Program-made: the position numbers and the translations under genes
Assembly: GCF_000002235.5 (NCBI RefSeq)
Contig: NW_022145609.1
Span: 34,294,630 to 34,358,629, forward strand
Direction: 5' to 3'
Source: Strongylocentrotus purpuratus
Taxonomy: Eukaryota > Echinodermata > Echinoidea > Camarodonta > Strongylocentrotidae
Length of the DNA: 64,000 nucleotides
Notes under the pieces: generated by a model
Database searches by the model: none
Told to the model about the DNA's origin: nothing
What the model saw: the letters and a program-made list of their open reading frames with translations, nothing else
Part shown: positions 12,510 to 23,905 of the stretch, in pieces
How the letters are laid out: each line of letters starts with the position of its first letter
How positions within the stretch are numbered: position 1 is the first letter of the stretch

Positions 12510-12728
12510 ACAGTATTTCACCATGCCCGCAACTCAACTGTTACAACTCAACTCAACCGTAACAACTCAACTCAACTCAATGAGGCATTTAAGAAACAAC
12601 TCAGTCGTGTAGACTGCCTAGCTATACAGCTCTAGCATAACTTAGCGTCGGAGGAGGAAGGAGCGCTGAGGGCGCTATACAAAACCGTCCAACTCAACAT
12701 GAGGCTGCCATTTTTCTCAGGCTTCCTG
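12510..12728 (+). other. Candidate first coding exon with 5' UTR and an upstream ORF
   Basis: A strong polypyrimidine tract and TTTTGCTACAG end at 12509. A frame from the ATG at 12699 reads MRLPFFSGFL and stops exactly at CTG|GTAACT (phase 0). That phase joins in frame to the next exon, giving a ten-residue cytoplasmic tail before TTRK and the membrane anchor. The ATG has A at -3 and an in-frame stop upstream. A 29-codon upstream ORF (12523-12612) begins ACCATGC. The segment 12527-12588 is made of repeated CAACTCAA units. The exon is chosen by fit, not homology; another first exon further upstream, or outside the window, is possible. Confidence 0.42.
12699..12728 (+). CDS. Candidate sialyltransferase coding exon 1 (start codon)
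   Basis: Ten codons read MRLPFFSGFL, followed by a GTAACT donor. A type II Golgi enzyme needs a few cytoplasmic residues before its anchor, and the next exon opens in phase 0 with TTRK right before the hydrophobic helix, so a short exon of this kind is expected. If it is wrong, the first in-frame ATG of the next exon (17305) lies inside the helix and would leave a very short anchor. That makes an upstream start exon nearly certain even if this one is not it. Confidence 0.4.
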
Positions 12729-13123
12729 GTAACTTCTTGTTCTTAATAATTCAAATGATTTTCTCCCCTGTTACTAGATTGGGAATTTTACAAAGATTAT
12801 GAAATATTATGTTCCAAAAATTGTCCATATACTTGTCCAGTGTAGCAACAACTACCGTCTCTGTACTGTAGGCAACCTTTATTCTTACAAATCTGCAAGA
12901 GACCTACAAATTTAATCATGAGGCACTGAGCTGAAGGTTAATTTTCAGTTAATATTTTCTAAAAATATAGAGTTCCAAATGTTACAAAGTTGCTAGAATT
13001 TGTAGTGTGTACATTTAAAATCTTCCAAGAACTATTGCATGATTTTTCATTACACTTTCATAGAAAATTTAGGGGGAAAACTTCAGCAAATCTGTAGTAT
13101 TACCTTAACAAATTTGTGATTTG

Positions 13124-13304
13124 AGTAGTACTGGTAGTAGAAGTAGCAGTAGAAGTAGTATAAGTAGTAGTAGTAGTAGTAGTAGAAGTAGCAGTAGAAG
13201 TAGTATAAATAATAGTAGTATAAGTAGCAGTAGTATCAGTAGTAGTAGTAGTAGAAGTAGTAGTAGAAGTAGCAGTAGTAGAAGTAGTAGTAGAAGAAGT
13301 ACAT
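13124..13304. repeat. (AGT/AGC)n imperfect trinucleotide microsatellite
   Basis: About 180 bp of AGTAGT, AGAAGT and AGCAGT units. It keeps a Ser/Arg-only frame open, which is a by-product of the repeat and not a gene. Confidence 0.95.
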
Positions 13305-13575
13305 GGTAGACTTCATTGAATGAGTCATTAAAAACCCTGAGATGTTATGATCTTACCTTGAAGTCATTGACAATTGAGCTGTGCAAAGTCTATCTTTGTT
13401 TACTATAAATGAAGCCTCTTAAGATGATTACATTATCTATTTAAGCCGCAGGGTCATTAAATCAGTGTTAAAGCATAGCAGTAGTGCCCTTATGACTCCA
13501 AATAGACTATACATGTTTGTTACAGAACTAACTGTTGTACAAGCATGACTGTTCGAAACATAGACATGTACGTAC

Positions 13576-13769
13576 AGTTAACCACTAAATTATTCATAAA
13601 AAATGTCATACCCTTACAAATTTTTGTAATTTTGGTAAGTATGTGAACAATTGATTTGTCTCAATTTAAGTTTCTTCAGAACAGAACATATTACAAATTA
13701 ATTCTAAAAGCAAAAAACCCAGCCCCCCTTCATCAAATTCACAAGGGATATGAATAATTTAGTTGTTTA
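13576..13769. mobile_element. CAGTTAACAACTAAATTATT MITE, copy 1
   Basis: The left end ACAGTTAACCACTAAATTATT follows the sequence of the copy at 56415-56650. The right end is ATGAATAATTTAGTTGTTTAA. The interior shares AAGTATGTGAACAATTGATT with the family. TA-type target. Confidence 0.7.
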
Positions 13770-14241
13770 ATAACTTTACATGAACATGTACTGGGGTGCA
13801 ATCATTATATTAATAAGGGGCACAAAGACATTCTGCCTTGAAGCTATATAGCTGGGTGTATACTCTGTCCGGGAGTCGAGCATTTAATTCAAAATTTGTC
13901 ACGTAGTAAAGTAATTGATTAGACCTCAGGCCTTCCTACGTAGCTTACACATGAACATGCCCACGCACTTGCTTTATATCAATCACTGTGTTTAGAACGT
14001 ATGGTGTACAGTCTTCAATTTCACAAAGAAGTACAGGTACCAATATTTAAATTCAGTTACATGGATACTTTTGAGAGTTCATTGTATCATACAAAATTGT
14101 GCATCTTAATTATGTAATCATCTCAAATGATTAAGCTCTGAAAAAGATTTTTTGTTATCCCTTTCTCACTAACTTAAATGTACATACAGATGAAAGTAGT
14201 ATACGTACATGTACATACAGTGTACATGGCTAGCTACGCTA

Positions 14242-14580
14242 AGGCCAAATAAAAAAATAAAAAATGTTAAGCGTCCTGTTTTTTTGAAAAATAGGAAGGA
14301 GGAGGCCCTTTTTATTTTTTATTTCAAAATGGCCGCTCAAAATGGCCGCTCAAAATGGCCGCTCGTTACATTTTCCCTGACAGTCGAGGCTATTTTTTTT
14401 CAAGATGGCCGCCGACGATTTTTTTTTTTTTTTTTTTAAATCAGAAATAGAGCCATTTTAGCAGTGTTTTTCATGTTTTTTTTTCTTTCAAAAAAAAAAA
14501 AAAAAAATAGGAGGCGGCCCCAAAAAGGAAGCGGGCGGGGACGCTAAACATGTATATTTTTTTAAATGGCCTAATGTTCA
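14242..14580. repeat. Interspersed repeat 'R1', copy 2
   Basis: It shares AAATCAGAAATA, AGGAGGCGGCCCC, GCGGGCGGGGACGCTAAACA and the poly-A/poly-T tracts with the copies at 1-362 and 24518-24960. It adds three head-to-tail AAAATGGCCGCTC units at 14325-14363. Its left edge AAGGCCAAAT mirrors the far end of the third copy. Confidence 0.8.
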
Positions 14581-14612
14581 TTTTTTATACGTACAAATAC
14601 AAAATAAATACC

Positions 14613-14965
14613 CAACTCCCCCACTCCCAGTCCTCACCCTCCTCTCCCGACCTACATGTACCCCTCCCACAACTGAGCCCCTTCCCCCGACCTACCTCCC
14701 CAACCCTTGTCTCTCCACCCCTGTATCCCTACCTCCAACTTCCCTACTCAGTCCCTCATTCCCTCAATCCACACTCCCCCACTCTCAGTCCCCACCCTCT
14801 TCTCCCGACCTACCCCTCCCACAACTGAGCCCCTTCTCCCAACCTACATGTACCTCCCCCATCCCTGTCTCCTTACCTACATGTACCTTCCCTGCCCCTG
14901 CCTTCCCACCCCCATATCCCCACTTCCAGCTCCCCTACTCAGTCCCTCGCTCCCTCAATCCACTT
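14613..14965. repeat. Duplicated pyrimidine-rich tract (C-rich on +)
   Basis: Two diverged units of roughly 150-190 bp share CCCGACCTAC, CCCTCCCACAACTGAGCCCC and CTACTCAGTCCCTC. The first lies at about 14613-14766 and the second at about 14770-14961. The minus strand has many short G runs. The proline-rich frames across it are artefacts of composition. Confidence 0.8.
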
Positions 14966-15629
14966 CCCCATGGCATTCCCTTTCTCAATCCCCCTAGACT
15001 CCCAACTGATTTAATCATTTCTTCTCTCCTTCCAGACAATTGATTAAGAAACCTGAGGTGAACACACATATTTTATATGTGCATGGGTGGCGTAGACCTT
15101 TCAGAGTCTAAGAAAGCATATCATGCCATGCATTTGGAAATGAGCCAAAATGGATATCAATCTTGGCGGTGATTGGGGGAGGGGGTAAAATACGAGCTTG
15201 GGGCCTAGGAACACATCAGTTTTTTTTTATAAAGGAAACATACATTGTTGTTCCGTCTAGGTGCCAAAAGAAAACAACACATTTATGCCTTGCCATTGAT
15301 ATCATTAGTATTCAAGCGTTCAATGTTGATTGAATTCTTACCTTGTATTGTTAACAATAGCATTTTCTTAATTTGAAGGTGTTGACTAGCAAATCAGGAA
15401 ATTAAATTTACAGTTTGACCTAGTGTTTTGTTTTGTTAACTATAGTTTAATGATATTGTTTGTTTGCTGGCATAATTTCATGAAAAAATACCAACATAAA
15501 ACAATGGAGACAATACATTCTTAGTCATGTGGGTTGAAATCTTTCCAACATTGTAAGATTTAGTTCTGAAATGAAATCATTGTGTCGCCAAATTGGGCGA
15601 TGAGAAAATATGAAATCATTCTTCCCTAA

Positions 15630-16630
15630 AGGTAATACAAAGTTTTGGGAAATTTTGAAATTGGGTGGATAGTGATTCTTTACCATTTTGATATATTTGG
15701 ATGCCCCTGTGGATGTACTATAAGCACTAGAAAAATTAGCCCTTAAAACATTTCTGCTCTCGAGAAAAATTGAATATAAAAATTTACCTCCCGGTGCTCC
15801 CGGTAAATTTTGATAAATCGCAAATAGCGCCTATACGGTACGGCCGTACAATGGTAGCTGCGACCATGAACATCTCAGAATATGTAAACGGGAAGAGCTA
15901 ATCGTTCGATTTTAGTCAAGAAACATTTTTTTATAGCTTAATTAATATCTTGACCTTGAGAGGGAGCTATACAACATAAAGAGTTTATTATTTACAATTT
16001 CAAAACTTTCACTGAAAGGTACTATGTCCCTTTTGCAGCCAACCTCAAATTCTGTAGAACTTTGCAGGAATTATGAATATGTCATGTATGTCCTATCTGT
16101 GAAATTTAAACGTTAGTAGTGTCCTCATATTCAAATTATGCAAGGAAACCCGTTTACTTGCTAGACTTCACTGTCAGACACTATTGAGTGACTGACTGGC
16201 CTTTTTTCTTCTTTGGTAATAACATACATGAAAAGAGTTGTAAAGGGTTCATGAGCATTTGTCTACATCAATAACCCACTTCTTGTGATGGCCAAGATTA
16301 AACTGATTGAATCTTTGCGCAGCATAAAACGTATGACCATTCGGTACAATTGTCTGAAAATCAAGACTATTACTTTTGGGTTCTATAGCTCTAAAGTCGA
16401 TTTGACAACTAATAGTCATTATTTTCCCACTTGAAGACATTTTCAAGCCCCACCTTTTTTAGGGAAGTTCTAAATAAGTATTATTTTTCAAATGCAGTTG
16501 GAATTTAACTTTTTCATTTGTTTGTCCTGCAAATGGGACATAGTACCTTTAATATTGTAGAATCGCATTTGCTTCCATAATGTTCATTTGAACCAAATTC
16601 ATGAGCCCATACCAAAACTTTGTATTACCT
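15630..16630. mobile_element. TTAA-targeting MITE (AGGTAATACAAAG family), copy 2, with a second TTAA element nested inside
   Basis: The ends AGGTAATACAAAGTTTTGGG and CCAAAACTTTGTATTACCT are inverted. A TTAA follows the right end (16631-16634), and CTAA, one change from TTAA, precedes the left. The interior shares TGCTCCCGGTAAATTTTGAT with the copy at 51642. The element is split by the insertion at 16017-16548. Confidence 0.88.
16017..16548. mobile_element. TTAA-targeting MITE (AGGTACTATGTCCC family), copy 1
   Basis: The left end AGGTACTATGTCCCTTTTGC and the right end GCAAATGGGACATAGTACCT are near-perfect inverses. TTAA follows at 16549-16552, and TGAA precedes at 16013-16016. The inside matches 51283-51637. 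The copy at 4079 shows the uninterrupted target sequence around this site. Confidence 0.88.
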
Positions 16631-16634
16631 TTAA

Positions 16635-17259
16635 GAGGCTTGATTTTATTATTCATACTTGGAAATAAGAATCGAGTTTTGTAGGCATTCCCACTGTTTT
16701 AGTTTCTTTAAAAAATATTTTCTTGTTATCTTCTGATGTTATATTTATTTATAAAAGAGGAAGCTTCTATTGAGGGGGGGGGGGGGGGGGGGGTGATGGA
16801 ACATGAAAAAAAAAATCCTTTGTTCTGGGGCTGCACCTGTTTTTCCATTTGATATTTAACCGGGAATAAACATGTACATGTAGGTGTATATTAGTCCTGA
16901 ATAAAAAAAGATGTTGTATTGCCCTTTAGGTGCCATAACATGGGTCGTTTGGTCGGAAACCTTTTTTTTTTATAACTTTTTAAAATATTTTTTTACTCCC
17001 TCTTTGGGCTGATATTTTTCAGCTTTGAATGCTTTAATATATTTTTTCTCTCCGAAAAAAAGGTAATAATTTAAATTTTTTTTTTTAAAAGCTGATCATA
17101 GATTTCAAGATTTTTGGTTGATCGCAAAGAGCAATACAACATCTTTTTTTAGGCCTTAATGTAAGACTGTACATAGACTGAAACAGCACAGTATTGATCT
17201 TGGACATTATCCAATATAATGCATCTCGTTACTAATTATTTTGTTTGTTTTATTTCTAG
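16635..17259. other. End of intron 1, homopolymer-rich
   Basis: It holds a long G run at about 16777-16793, several T runs, and the branch/polypyrimidine region before the acceptor at 17258-17259. No exon or transposon end is seen. Confidence 0.5.
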
Positions 17260-18309
17260 ACCACCAGGAAGCTGGTCATACTGCTGGCTTGGTATGCCAT
17301 CGTCATGGTAATAGCGATATTCACATTCTCACACACACGCTGGAAAGAGGAATCTAATTTATTACGCGTCTACAACTCTCTCTTCTTCGTGCCCAGCGAC
17401 GTGCCTCTTGTGAGAGACTCTTTACCTACCCGGCTCCCGGAAAACATCTACAGGCGTAACGTTACGAACAGGTGGGAAAATTCAAGTGTGTGGCTGCCCT
17501 TTGACCCGGATACAGGGGAATTCAGGTACCGGTACGCGTCAAGAACGCATCCGCAAAGAACTAGCAGATTAGATGCGCTCAAGGAGAGTTTACTACGTAG
17601 AACAGGCAATAGTAGTTCGTTGTCAACTCTGGTGCTTATAAGGAATATCTCAAACGGGCGGCTTCTGTCGGAGACGCTCAACGAGGATTTGTGGAGGGAA
17701 AATGGGAAGAGTAGAACTCGTAATGAATCGCTGGCCGGCGTCTTGCAGGAGCTGGTCGGGGATGAAGTGGGGGACCTCTTGGGCGAGGATAAGTACAACT
17801 CGTATAATAGCTCAATGCTCTTGGCTGCCATTGAGAGGAACATGCAGAAGATTCGTCAGGAGACGGAGATTAGCTTAAAACACTTGTCGCACCTTACCGG
17901 CATTTTAAACGGGAGCATGGCCGGCAACGGCTCCTCCAAAGAAGGTGATCTCTCCGAAAAGTTTAAAGACAGGGTACAAGACGATGACGATGTCCTTCCT
18001 GGCAGTCTGAGGATAGGTGTGAACCAAGATCGTTATGCGTATGAAGGAAGGACAAAACAGGGTACAGGGAGTGCAAAGGGTGCCCTCTCTGCCAAACAGT
18101 CAGACAGGCCCAGTCTGCTAAGTGTGCTAATAGGAAAAGACCTTCTTGAGGATAATAATAAACCAAAGCCCGCTGCGAGGGCAAGCATTATACGAGAACT
18201 AACAAAGGATGCTTCGGTCAATTCGACAGCGTCTAGTAATTCTACCAGTACTCCACTTTCAACTGAAACTCCAGAAGTTGATGGATATTATCGCATCGAT
18301 ACCAGAAGG
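17260..18309 (+). CDS. Sialyltransferase exon 2: signal anchor and long glycosylated stem
   Basis: Starts after TTTCTAG in phase 0 and ends AGAAGG|GTAAAT in phase 0, 350 codons. It opens with TTRK and a hydrophobic helix (LVILLAWYAIVMVIAIFTF, residues 15-33 in the model), the expected type II Golgi signal anchor. About 325 residues of hydrophilic stem follow. I count roughly a dozen N-X-S/T sequons (for example NVT, NISN, NESL, NGS, NSTS), a helical Gln/Glu/Lys-rich segment near IERNMQKIRQETE, an acidic QDDDDVL, and a Ser/Thr-rich end (NSTASSNSTSTPLSTETPE). ST6GalNAc III-VI enzymes of vertebrates are only about 300 residues in all, so this stem is unusually long and more like that of ST6GalNAc I. 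The membership rests on the linked catalytic exons. Base composition is clearly richer in G+C than the flanks. Confidence 0.88.
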
Positions 18310-18690
18310 GTAAATATTTACTCCTGTTTTATTTGGTTTCAGACTTACAATATGGGGAATTTCTTTCCAATCTTTAGTGACTTGACTGACTTCATTTATT
18401 TGTTGAATATGATGATACTAGAGATTGTTCTCTAATTACTACATACATACTATATACTAATGGTACTATTAATCTCTTATTTACCCAGGGTAGCCTCATC
18501 AAGGTTTCCTTTACAGGGCTTTGTAATTATATGTACATACACTTGGCTTGCATGAGCGCAGTGATGGTTTTTGTTTTGCTGCAGCACCTGCCTTTTATTG
18601 TTTTTTCCCCGCCATGTCCTGTTTTCAATTTTTCAATTTTTCCACGCTTGTTTTATTTTCCTTCTATCAGCATTTACTATGTCATATTAA

Positions 18691-18947
18691 AGGGCGATCC
18701 AACCCTTGTAATTAAAGTTCATTAGAATGAATGCAGAAAATCAGAGAAACAGAATGGCGAAAGTTTAAAATATATTGGACCAATAATAAAGTTGTGAATG
18801 TTTGAAATATCAGATCACTACATCTATGCAAATCTCAAATGGCTAATTTGGTTAGTATGTTGTGATGTAGTTGTGGATAAATCTCCTGTTTCTCTGATCT
18901 TTCTGATTTCTTTTAGAGTTTTGTGCCATTAAGGCTGGAATTTCCCT
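18691..18947. mobile_element. TTAA-targeting MITE, 257 bp
   Basis: TTAA at 18687-18690 and 18948-18951 flanks AGGGCGATCCAACC at the left and GGCTGGAATTTCCCT at the right, imperfect inverses. It contains two ATGCAGAAAATCAGAGAAACA-like and GTTTCTCTGATCTTTCTG-like inner arms. Confidence 0.8.
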
Positions 18948-18951
18948 TTAA

Positions 18952-19929
18952 ACATGATCTGTACTTATTTGCAGTTCTCATTTTCCTTACCAGGTATTTT
19001 TTTATGGTTTGTCCATGATTTCTTACAAATGGTTTTCACAATTTACCACATGCAGCTGCGCATTGCACATACATTACTAGTCTCACATGGGAATTTAATT
19101 TCACATCGTGGCCTGGGTGTACCTAATTGCTTTCCTTTTCATTTCTATCAACATCATGTTGAATTATACCTTGAAGCCTCTCTAAAGTGTTGGGAGGCCC
19201 AAATTCGCAAAAAATTTAATAGATAGCAAAATCTCACTTAAATTGTATTATAGTGTGAAAAAGGATTTCATTTAAGTCACGCTTCTGCCAAGATTCCCCC
19301 CACCCAAAATCTATTTGGAGACAAATATCGATAAAAGAATACATAATTTGGGTTTTCTGTTGTACGCAGAAAACCTAAACTGTGTATTCTTTCATCTATA
19401 TTCGATTCACAATTGTTTTGGAAAACCCTTGAAGAAATAACATTTTTGGGGCTCCCAACACTTCAGAGGCGCTTTAAAAGTTCATGCTCTGTACATGTAT
19501 ATTAAGCTCATTAACATTCTGCTCACATACACGTACAGTGTACCCTAATCCAATTTTAAATGAAGCTATCAATTTTACAAGACCTCATGGTATAACATCT
19601 CGTTCTTTGAGACGCAAATTCGCTTCTAATTATCCCCCTCCTTGGTTGTCTGGCAATATAAAGAGAGCATTATCCCGGGAAAACCAACACGATCTTCTTT
19701 TGCCAGCTCTTTGAGATGGCGGGACGGGATGTGATGGTTAGGCACGTTTAGAGATCACCTCTTTCCACTTTGATTGCTCAGATGCAAGTCGTCATGGGAG
19801 CCGGAGAGGAGTTTGCGTGACATGAATAATACCCATTACAGCAGGCCCTGCTGGCCAGGGGGCGCACAAGGGGTCCCTCTTAACTTCTCCTTTCTTCTTT
19901 CCCGTTTGTTTCATTATTGCTTTGTGCAT
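18952..19929. other. Intron 2 sequence, nothing recognised
   Basis: AT-rich. It includes an inverted pair ACATAATTTGGGTTTTCTG / CAGAAAACCTAAACTGTGT near 19341-19387. No coding or transposon call. Confidence 0.45.
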
Positions 19930-19930
19930 A

Positions 19931-20220
19931 GGCCCCCATTCACACTCCCAGTTTATAGTTTAGGTTGAACCAGATGCATAGACTCAGATAGTAAGCCCAT
20001 TCACACTCCCAATGTATAGGTTAGGTTGACCCAGATGCATAGACTGAGATAGTAGGCCCCATTCACATTCCCAATTTTTATTAGTTAGGTTGACCCAGAT
20101 GCATAGACTGAGAAAGTAAGCCTCATTCACACTCCCAATTTATAGTACAGGTGGACCCAGATGCATAGACTGAGATACATGTACATGGTAGCTAGCCCCA
20201 GTCACATTCTGGATGTAGAG
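19931..20220. repeat. Minisatellite, unit about 61-64 bp, four and a half copies
   Basis: Units begin near 19931, 19995, 20056, 20120 and 20194. Each carries CCATTCACACTCCCA and, except the last, CCCAGATGCATAGACT(G)AGA. The last copy is partial and diverged, and an ACATGTACATG patch interrupts the fourth. Confidence 0.92.
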
Positions 20221-21519
20221 GGCTTTTATTCAGTAACAGATTCAGATAACAAAAATCAAATTTTGTAATACGGGGGAAAATATTACCAGTATATACCGGT
20301 AGCACCTACATGTACAGGTGTATAAAGATGAAAATTTTTAAGGGCTTAACGTAGAAAAATAGAAAAAAGATATATATTGAAACCGAACAGTTATTATAGA
20401 ATTAACAGAGCATATTACAGTAATTGATGAAATGTATCAAATACCATAGAACCTCCTGATTTAAAAATAAAAGATGAGTAACTCAGAATCAATTACATGG
20501 CCTTACCCATGTTTGTGTACCTTGATAAACTGGGTACCGGTAACCTACATGTACATGTGAGCTACATGTACATGTACGTGTACATGGGTCACTAGTTTAA
20601 TTCCTACATGCACACATTTTAAGAAATATACAGGACACATCAAAGTTCCTTGAATTCCTATTTTATAGTATCAAGATAACCTTGTTTGAAAACTGAGATA
20701 AAACTGGTTTTTAAAATGCTTTGCATACATTGATGACTTAGTTGGGGCATTGCAGGTTAAGGTAAATCTGTGTCTTCAGGAATGACGTGTAAAGGGGAAA
20801 CAAGACTGCAAATATACCTGACTAAAGTTCAGTGTTGAAGTAGTGACTAATCACTGCCATTGAGCATGAACTTCTTTTGATTTATGGTAGCTGAAATCTA
20901 CACTGTGTACATTTACATGTATGTGTACACATTTGCACGTACATGTATTATGTATATTATCTCCCGGGTAACAGAAGGGCATTTACCGTGCTTTGAAATT
21001 ACTGGTATGCACAGAGATAACACTATTATGTTTCTCAGAAGAGGATATCATCTTTTTGGTGCTCAACTTGTTTTTATTTCATTTGCAAAGAAATGCATTT
21101 TTGAGTTGATAAGGCAATTCCAGTCCAGTATTTCATTAATAAAGACACATTTTTAGAGTGAAGGCGAAAAATATGGAGAATTTATCATCATAATATTCCT
21201 TTTATGAGATGATTAATAGAAAATAAAATAACATTGTGAGTACATGTAGATAAGGCAATTCTAACCAGCATTACTTTTATAAATACCAATTTTTAAAGTG
21301 AATGAAATAGTGAAGGCAAAAAGATGGAGAATATATCATCATAATATTCCCTTCATTTTGCTAATAATTCCTCCATAAAAAAAAGTACAACCACTACATG
21401 TGCAACTTAAACTAAAGACATGTACACTGTAACTAAGAGAATTCATTGCGAGCAAAGTTAATACAGATAGCAAATACTTATGACAAATCAATTTAATGTA
21501 GGGGCCATCTCCTTACGCC

Positions 21520-21762
21520 ATGCATCTAAATATCGACAATTTGTGCAAAACCAATCGTTTCCGAAATAGCCCCATACCTACTTTGTTGATCTTCTCCATA
21601 TTTAAAAGCCAAGCCCAATTAATAAAAATAGATGAATTAATACACAATTCCTCTATTAAAACAGATGTAACAAGAACTGTTTACAAATATATCAGCAAAG
21701 ATCAGGAGGTTGTGAAAAACATCCTGCAAAAAAGGAAAAAGCTAGACAAGGCAAAAAATTAA
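21520..21762 (+). other. Unexplained open frame, 80 codons
   Basis: The frame ends in a Lys-rich helix-like stretch (YKYISKDQEVVKNILQKRKK). I do not recognise it, and there is no clear splice acceptor at its start. It could be a chance frame or a decayed fragment of a mobile element. It is kept because the composition is more protein-like than that of the other short frames around it. Confidence 0.15.
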
Positions 21763-23905
21763 CGATCAGTTTACATAATTATAGGCAAGAGGGAAATTCC
21801 TGTATGGATTTGGAAATGATGAAAGATCGTTGATGAACGAGAAGTCCATGTTTACATATCCCATTTGTACACCTCTGTGGTGATTAAAAGCAAGGTGTTT
21901 AATATGAAGATGCCTGCTCCTTTACATTTACTGTGAAATACATAGGCATGTACATGCATCACGTTAGCTGTTGGCCAAGTGCTAGCAAGTCTGTTTGCGT
22001 ATGGAATTGTCTCATTTGGACAAATTCACAGGGGAAATTGACATTAATGGATGAATGTTTGCTCAAAGAGTGCAGGCATGATGGTGATGCGATGTATGTC
22101 AAAAGCTTTTGCGCCGTTGTGATGGTGTTATTGTTTGATTATTACATTAATTTTTCTGGTTGAAATATAAGTGATGCATGGTTCATGTAGTATTCCACAT
22201 TTTGACATTAAATTTTAGTTTATTTGTTTTTAGAATGTCATTGTGAGATTAATAATTTCTGGAAATATATAGAAAAATGAAAGTTTACTTACCAAAAAAT
22301 AATTAAAAAAATAACAACAAACTCTTGAATGACAATTGAAGTACAGCAATTCTAACATTAGTGCCTTTTGAAGATGTAAAGAATATATCTAACATGTACA
22401 TGTATACATGTAGCATTGGATACATATTACATGTAGATAATTACTTTTATTGAATGCAAGAATTACTTTTTCAAAAGCCTACAGAATATGGCAGCATATA
22501 TAACGTCTCAGACTTGACCATCCTTTGCAAACGGAGGCAAGTAGAGAGAGAATTAAGTGGGTCGGTAGTGTTTTAAAATGGAGGAATTGATGTAATTGCC
22601 ATGGCGATACATGTCATCAAAGCAAATACCTGGTATTCATTTGTGTTGCCCATTTATGTTTGAAGCAGATGGTGGAAGAGAAGATGACTTGAAAGAATAA
22701 GCTGCTTGCAAAGTGGATCAGACAGGAATGTGGAGTGTCTAAAAATTGAAAGCACTTTTGTTCAAAGCTTAGCATTTTTTTCTTTAAATTTTTTTTTGTC
22801 TTGTTGAAATGCGCTGTGGATGGAAAATTGTAGAAGAAAAATTGTTTTCGAGTGATATTTTTTCTTTGGCCTTTCAATGAGAAGCCATTTTGCTCATTTG
22901 GTTGGAATTTTTTTCTCAGTTTTCTTCATGTTATACATTTGAAATGGATGGAAATTTACAGGATGAACATTTTTTTTTTTGTGGATACTATCTTTCTTGT
23001 TTTGCTTCTATTGAAAACCCCTTTGCACATTTTGTTAAGATTTGTCAGTGTTCAACAATTGTACACCGAATTGAACATCTTGTTTTAGAGACAACATTTT
23101 CTCCTTTTTTGTTCAGCTGCCTGTAATTGTAAATGTGCTACTACCCATCACATATATCTACCTCATGGCTGTCAACTGAAGAGGGTCCGCAGCATATTGT
23201 TAGGGGTCTTTGTGCATGAGACTGCTGCATATTTGTTGATATGGGGGAGGGGATGGGGTAGGTTGAATTTTGAGTGGCCGTATCATCCCTAAAGATGAAA
23301 AAAATTAGTTGTTAGCTTTCTCATTCTTTTGATGTTGCTTTAGAATAACATCATAGAAATGTCTGCTGAAAAGGATTGCTCTTTAATGCCACCATATTCT
23401 AAATATCACAAGAAATAGCTGGGAAGTTTATATCAAACATTTATGCGCAATCACTGCAGTGTACGTGTGATGATTATGATAGACATTTATTCTTACATGT
23501 ATGATCTACATGTACGTACCCAACCTTTCTCAATCACTGCCAGACACTTTCTTCCACGATTTAATTGTATGTCTACCACTCAACTTAATCTGTTCCACCA
23601 GCTTATTAATTTCAGTCTCTTAAAGGGGAAGTGCACCCTGACATTGAGAAAATGTAAGAAAAATGAGAGGAACATGTCAGTGAGAGTTTTAAGTAAAATC
23701 CGATTAAATATAAGAAAGTTACAAATTTTTGAAATTGTGATCCAATTGGCAAGTCCATGACGAATCTTGCGAGGTCCCCTCCCGTTTGCTCTGCACTAAA
23801 TGAAGTCAGATATTATTAATGTCATACCGTAGATGCATCCTAATTATAATTATTGCAAATATGTTTTTATTCAACCCCTGTATAAAACGTATCTAATCCG
23901 TCATA

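Larger units (their letters stand above)
12729..17259 (+). other. Intron 1 (if the candidate exon 1 is right)
   Basis: About 4.5 kb. It contains the AGT microsatellite, a CAGTTAAC MITE, repeat R1 copy 2, a pyrimidine-rich duplicated tract, nested TTAA elements, and a G run at about 16777-16793. It ends in TTTTATTTCTAG. I see no other exon-like open frame. Confidence 0.4.

Noticed and set aside
13121-13309. Ser/Arg open frame of 62 codons
   Set aside because: It is entirely the product of an AGT/AGC/AGA microsatellite.
14550-14997. Proline-rich frames of 92 and 96 codons
   Set aside because: They lie in the duplicated C-rich tract and are not expected to be coding.
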